From: Gemmatimonas phototrophica
GTDB taxonomy: Bacteria > Gemmatimonadota > Gemmatimonadetes > Longimicrobiales > Gaopeijiaceae
Assembly (NCBI GenBank): GCA_945876015.1
Contig: CAMCNM010000070.1
Location: forward strand, 1-8,556
DNA length: 8,556 nt
Reading direction: 5' to 3'
Part shown: piece after piece, positions 4,954 to 8,556 of the stretch
Layout: each line of letters starts with the position of its first letter
How positions within the stretch are numbered: position 1 is the first letter of the stretch
Translations under genes and position numbers: made by a program
The notes under the pieces: generated by a model
Told to the model about the DNA's origin: nothing
The model's database searches: none
Seen by the model: the letters and a program-made list of their open reading frames with translations, nothing else

Positions 4954-6907
4954 ATGGCAACAGGAAGAAACGAAGCAGCCTCGGCGGCGGTGCCGGAAGG
5001 GAATGGGACCATTCGGTCGGGCCCCGAGCCCGCCCACCCCCAGCCGACCGGTCGGTATCTGGTCGGGCTGTCCATGGCGGCGTTGGGGATCGTCTACGGC
5101 GACATCGGCACCAGCCCGCTGTACGCCCTGCGCGAATCGTTCGTCGCCGAGCACGGGGTCGCCGCGACGCCCGCGAACGTCCTCGGTGTGCTCTCGCTGA
5201 TCTTCTGGTCCCTGATCATCATCATCTCGATCAAGTACCTGGTCTTCGTGCTGCGTGCCGACAACCGTGGCGAGGGCGGTATCCTCGCGCTCACTTCGCT
5301 GGTCACTCCGGTCGGAGCGCTACGAGGCGGGCGCCGCGTGCTGATTCTCCTCGGTCTGTTCGCGACGGCGCTCCTGTACGGCGACGGGGTGATCACGCCC
5401 GCGATCTCGGTGCTCTCTGCGGTCGAGGGGCTGAGCGTCGCCACGCCGTTCTTCGATCCCTACGTGATTCCGATCACCATCGTGATCCTGGTGAGCATCT
5501 TCTCCGTGCAGAAGATGGGAACGGCCGGGGTGGGCAAGATCTTCGGGCCGGTCACGTTGGTCTGGTTCTTCACCCTCGCGTTGCTCGGGATTCCCCACAT
5601 CCTGCGGGAGCCCCAGGTATTCGGCGCGGTCAATCCGCTGCACGCGGCCGAATTCTTCCAGGCGAACGGAGGCGGGAGCTTCCTCGTGCTCGGCTCCGTC
5701 TTCCTGGTGGTGACCGGAGGCGAGGCGCTCTACGCGGACATGGGTCACTTCGGGCGGCGGCCCATCCGGCTGGCGTGGTTCACCGTGGTGCTGCCCGCGC
5801 TCCTCATCAACTACTTCGGGCAGGGCGCGCTGCTGCTCAGCGATCCCACCGCGGTCGAGAACCCGTTCTTCCGCATGGCGCCGACCTGGGCGCTGTACCC
5901 GGTCGTGCTGATCGCCACGATGGCGACCGTGATCGCGTCCCAGGCGCTCATATCGGGGTCCTACTCGCTGACGATGCAGGCGGTGCAGCTCGGCTACAGC
6001 CCGCGCGTCGCGATCGAGCACACCTCGGCGGAGGAGCGCGGTCAGATCTACGTACCTGCGATCAACTTCATTCTGATGCTCGCTTGTATCGGGCTGGTGT
6101 TGGGGTTCCGCTCATCGAGTCGCCTGGCATCCGCGTACGGTGTGGCGGTCACCACGACCATGGTCGTCACCAGCATCCTGTTCTGCGCACTGGCGCGCGA
6201 GCGCTGGAAGTGGAGCTGGCCTGCGACGATCCTGCTGGGCGGCTCGTTCCTCGCGATCGACCTCGCGTTCTGGGGTGCGAACCTGCTCAAGATCGCGCAC
6301 GGCGGCTGGTTCCCGTTGCTCGTGGGCGGGATCGTCTTCACCCTGCTGACGACGTGGAAGACCGGCCGCCAGATACTCAACCAGCGCATATTCGGCCGTG
6401 TGCTCCCGCGCGAGCTGTTCCTGAAAAGCATGCAGTCGCATCCGCCCATCAAGGTCCCGGGCACCGCCGTCTACATGTACAAAGATCCGCGGGGCAGCCC
6501 GCCCGCGCTGCTGCACAACCTCAAGCACAACAAAGTGCTGCACGAGCAGGTGGTGTTCCTCTCCGTGGCTACGGATGAGGTGCCGACCGTGCCGGGAGCA
6601 GCGCTCCACCGTCGAGCTGCTTGCGCCGGGGTTCTTTCAGGTCGTTCTCCACTACGGGTTCATGGAGGACGCGGATGTCCCCAAGGGGCTCGCCACGGTC
6701 AAGATCGAGGGCCTCCAGTTCAAGCCCATGGAGACCACCTACTTCCTGGGCCGCGAGACGCTGATTCCGAGCAAGACCGTGCGCGGGATGGCCGTCTGGC
6801 GGGAGAAGCTGTTCAGCGCGATGTCCCGCAACGCGCGCCCCGCCTCGTCGTTCTTCCGTCTGCCGCCCAACCGGGTGGTGGAAATGGGCGCTCAGGTCGA
6901 GCTGTAG
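4954..6907 (+). CDS. kup: Kup-family potassium uptake transporter, interrupted by an apparent one-base frameshift
   Basis: Kup proteins import K+ with protons across the inner membrane. Residues 45-60 carry GIVYGDIGTSPLYALR, the hallmark of the first membrane helix; RADNRGEGGILAL follows near 102-114, TGGEALYADMGHFG near 255-268, and NYFGQGALLL near 288-297. About 12 hydrophobic segments span roughly residues 35-470, then a cytoplasmic C-terminal domain. The initial frame loses similarity after EVPTVP (6593) and would run on to 6948. Skipping one G in the GGG at 6594-6596 continues as EQRSTVELLAPGFFQVVLHY through to GAQVEL and a stop at 6907, the normal family ending. The corrected length is about 650 residues, near the 622 of E. 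coli Kup. The ATG at 4954 has only a weak GGACGG before it. As written the protein lacks its C-terminal domain. Confidence 0.93.
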
Positions 6908-6924
6908 CGACGGGCTGCTACCGG

Positions 6925-6957
6925 GCGGGTCTCCGCGCCTCGCGGTGACCGCTTCTT
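6925..6957 (+). terminator. Weak terminator-like hairpins after kup
   Basis: GCGG-GTCT-CCGC (6925-6936) and GCGG-TGA-CCGC (6942-6952) can form two small stems or one longer imperfect one, followed by TTCTT. The stems are only four base pairs and the T-run is broken, so this is a weak candidate. Confidence 0.22.
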
Positions 6958-7073
6958 CTCGGCCCGACCTCCCCGGGTGTGACCTTTTCCCCGGTCCACC
7001 CGTCTACTCCCCGACTAGTCAATCGCATGCTGGGACCTACCCACAACGAATGACAACAAGAGGAGCGGACCTG

Positions 7074-7853
7074 ATGAACACCATGCGCGGGATCACCCTT
7101 ACGGCGCTCGCCCTGCTTCTGGGGGCCTGCAAGGATGCCCCCACGTTCCCGGGGCTCGAGATCGACTCCAACCCGGCGGCTGCGGAAGCGGCGATGGAGG
7201 TGGCTTCGGCCCAGACGGTGATCGAGGACAGGTTGGCGACGGCGAGCGGCAACGAGGCGACGCGCACGAGACGTCGGGAGGGCGACACGCTGCCCCCGGC
7301 GCGTCGGCCCGGCGACCCGGTCCGCCCGGAGCGCCCCGACACGGCGCGGACCCGCCCGGATGACCCGCGGCGTCCCGAGGAGCGCCGTCCGGACAACAGC
7401 CGCGCCGAGCTGGCGGTCGCGCTCGGCGCCAAGGCGATCGACCTCGCCGGCCGACTCCTGGCGGACCACGGCGCGGACGGGGAGCAGAAGCGCCTCTACC
7501 AGAACGCGCAGGAGCTGCAGCGGAAGGCCGAGGCCGCGCTGGCCGAGGGACGCATCGACTCCGCGGTGCAGCTCGCCGAGGCCGCGAGTCAGATGGCGCT
7601 CAAGTCCGTGGTGCTGCCGGGCGACATCACCGAGGCGGCAGCGCGCATGATCCACGAAGTCGCCGGCGACCTGCTCGAGAAGGCGAAGTCCGCGGTGGCC
7701 GCGGACCCGAGCGACTTCAAGCGGCATCTGCTCAAGGTGGCCGAGGAGCTCTACCGCGAGGGCACCGAGAAGCTGAAGGATGGCCGTGACGAATCGCGCG
7801 GGGTGGTCCCGCTCTGGAAGTCGGCGATCATCTCGAGCTTCCTGGTTGGCTGA
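7074..7853 (+). CDS. Lipoprotein with Pro/Arg-rich linker and helical domain, unknown function
   Basis: This is a 259-residue lipoprotein. The signal peptide (MNTMRGITLTALALLLGAC) ends in lipobox LGAC with C19. Residues 28-60 are probably helical. Residues 64-107 form a low-complexity linker made mainly of R, P, D, E and T, likely extended and highly charged. Residues 109-245 are amphipathic helices rich in A, E, K and L, with ALAEGRIDSAVQLAEAAS recalling a TPR-like helical pair. The C-terminus ends in a hydrophobic stretch (AIISSFLVG). The frame is open back to 6945, but the ATG at 7074 has AGGAG eight bases upstream and starts the signal peptide. It is the first of three tightly packed genes: the next starts right after its stop. 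A scaffold or envelope-attached role is a guess; no enzyme motif is visible. Confidence 0.84.
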   Translation: MNTMRGITLTALALLLGACKDAPTFPGLEIDSNPAAAEAAMEVASAQTVIEDRLATASGNEATRTRRREGDTLPPARRPGDPVRPERPDTARTRPDDPRRPEERRPDNSRAELAVALGAKAIDLAGRLLADHGADGEQKRLYQNAQELQRKAEAALAEGRIDSAVQLAEAASQMALKSVVLPGDITEAAARMIHEVAGDLLEKAKSAVAADPSDFKRHLLKVAEELYREGTEKLKDGRDESRGVVPLWKSAIISSFLVG

Positions 7854-8204
7854 GTGGGCGATGCGGGGTGCCGGCCCGGGCGGAGGGTGCGCCCGGGCCG
7901 GCTCGCGGTGGTGCACGAGGTCGTGCGCACCGGCCGTCCCGCGTTGGTGCGCGTGCGCGTGACGCCGCCGTCGGCGGGCTCGGTGGAGATGCTGGCCGAC
8001 TTCACCGACTGGGCGCCGGTGACGCTCGCACGGGACGGATCGTCCTGGTCGGCGGAGGTCGAGGTCGAGCCAGGCACGTACCACTTCGGGTTTCTGGTGG
8101 ACGGCGAGTGGTGGGTGCCGGGCGGGCTGCAGGGCACGGTCCCCGACGAGTGGGGACGCATGAACGCGACGATGGTGGTACCGGACAACGAGGGGGAGCC
8201 ATGA
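7854..8204 (+). CDS. Small CBM48/isoamylase-early-set-like protein
   Basis: The frame gives up to 116 residues. Residues 30-110 look like an immunoglobulin-like carbohydrate-binding module of the CBM48 (AMPK glycogen-binding) type: LVRVRVTPP, VEMLADFTDW (44-53), a SWSAEVEVEPGTYHFGFLVDG stretch (64-84), EWWVP (85-89), and a final NATMVVP. W53, W65, W86 and W87 are possible sugar-stacking residues. There is no catalytic domain, signal peptide or membrane segment, although both neighbours are exported. The start is uncertain: GTG 7854 directly follows the preceding stop and lacks a ribosome binding site, and residues 2-18 look poorly conserved; GTG at 7887 or 7908 are alternatives. Its stop overlaps the next ATG by 4 nt (ATGA). 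Family is likely; the ligand is unknown. Confidence 0.75.
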   Translation: MGDAGCRPGRRVRPGRLAVVHEVVRTGRPALVRVRVTPPSAGSVEMLADFTDWAPVTLARDGSSWSAEVEVEPGTYHFGFLVDGEWWVPGGLQGTVPDEWGRMNATMVVPDNEGEP

Positions 8205-8556
8205 GCGTGCGGAGATCCAACTGCAGATCCACACTAAGAAGCGCGACGTTCGTGGCGGCCTGGCTGGCCATGCTCGCGCTCGCGGCGCCCACGATGGCCG
8301 CGGCGCAGACGCAGCCGGGCGGCCGCGAGCGCGCCCGCGCGGCGCTCACGCCCGAGGTCTTCCAGCAGGTGGACGCGATGGTCGCCACCGCGGCGCAGTC
8401 GGGTCTTCCCACCGAGCCGCTCTGGGACAAGGCGCTCGAGGGCGCGGCCAAGCGCGTGCCCGCCGGGCGCATCGCGCCGGTCGTGTCCGAGTACGCGACC
8501 CGGCTCGGCACCGCTCGCGGCGCGCTCGGTGCGGGGCAGGCGCCCGCCGCGCTGAT
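8201..8556 (+). CDS. Sec-exported protein of unknown function, N-terminal part only
   Basis: The ATG at 8201 overlaps the previous stop (ATGA) and follows AGGGGGAG. The frame stays open to the window edge (118 complete codons). The N-terminus is basic (SVRRSNCRSTLRS), then hydrophobic (FVAAWLAMLALAAP), with a likely signal peptidase I site near MAAA-QTQ. The mature start is Ala/Arg-rich: RERARAALTPEVFQQVDAMV, then GLPTEPLWDKALEGAAKRVP and a helix EYATRLGTARGAL. I do not recognise a named domain. It appears helical and periplasmic. The overlap with the CBM48-like gene shows a shared operon with the two genes before it. The C-terminus lies outside the window, so fused domains cannot be excluded. 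Confidence 0.8.
   Translation, partial: MSVRRSNCRSTLRSATFVAAWLAMLALAAPTMAAAQTQPGGRERARAALTPEVFQQVDAMVATAAQSGLPTEPLWDKALEGAAKRVPAGRIAPVVSEYATRLGTARGALGAGQAPAAL

Noticed and set aside
5320..6021. Minus-strand frame over kup
   Set aside because: It is the antisense shadow of the kup coding sequence, with no recognisable domain.
4899..6578. Plus-strand frame of 559 codons overlapping kup
   Set aside because: It is an Arg/Pro/Ala-rich out-of-frame reading over an unmistakable Kup protein, an artefact of high GC.
6918..8234. Long minus-strand frame of 438 codons
   Set aside because: It runs antisense to three plus-strand genes with signal peptides, ribosome binding sites and stop/start overlaps. 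Its His/Arg-rich composition is typical of the antisense of GC-rich genes.

Overview
The window is GC-rich, bacterial and densely coding, with a mosaic layout. It probably comes from a soil- or sediment-type Gram-negative lineage. Four proteins begin with lipobox or Sec signal peptides. The small lipoproteins and the free-standing CBM48-like protein remind me of Gemmatimonadota and relatives, but that placement is inference, since there is no rRNA or other marker gene.

Left part (1-1342), minus strand. A truncated YkgJ-type cysteine-cluster protein sits at the edge. Before it (to its right) lies a tight two-gene cassette: a winged-helix/MNT-like nucleotidyltransferase and a HEPN-like helical protein, separated by one base. 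The cassette resembles MNT/HEPN toxin-antitoxin pairs. Its promoter region carries three tandem 20-bp units that also face the divergent msrA gene. This self-contained cassette is the best candidate for an under-described system.

Middle left (1343-2880), plus strand. msrA (methionine sulfoxide reductase A) overlaps by 4 nt an isoprenylcysteine methyltransferase-like membrane protein. A single-domain cupin with an altered metal site follows. A short intergenic stretch then holds three hairpins.

Breakpoint region (2881-3571). A GltD-like FAD/Fe-S oxidoreductase on the plus strand is cut off at its FAD-binding motif. A lipoprotein amidohydrolase on the minus strand is cut off at the same point, near 3325. 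The two genes are fused tail to tail, each without its C-terminal part, so this is a rearrangement or an assembly chimera. The amidohydrolase is also out of frame at a ten-G tract.

Middle right (3705-4953). A YfcE-like metallophosphoesterase converges on a small lipoprotein gene. A 382-nt region without a confident gene follows; it holds two inverted repeats and one short ORF with coding-like third positions.

Right part (4954-8556), plus strand. A Kup-type potassium transporter is interrupted near its C-terminus by an apparent one-base frameshift. After it come three tightly packed genes: a lipoprotein with a Pro/Arg-rich linker and helical domain, a small CBM48-like protein, and a Sec-exported protein cut by the window edge.

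The G10 and kup frameshifts and the 3325 junction should be checked against reads before biological conclusions are drawn from any of them.
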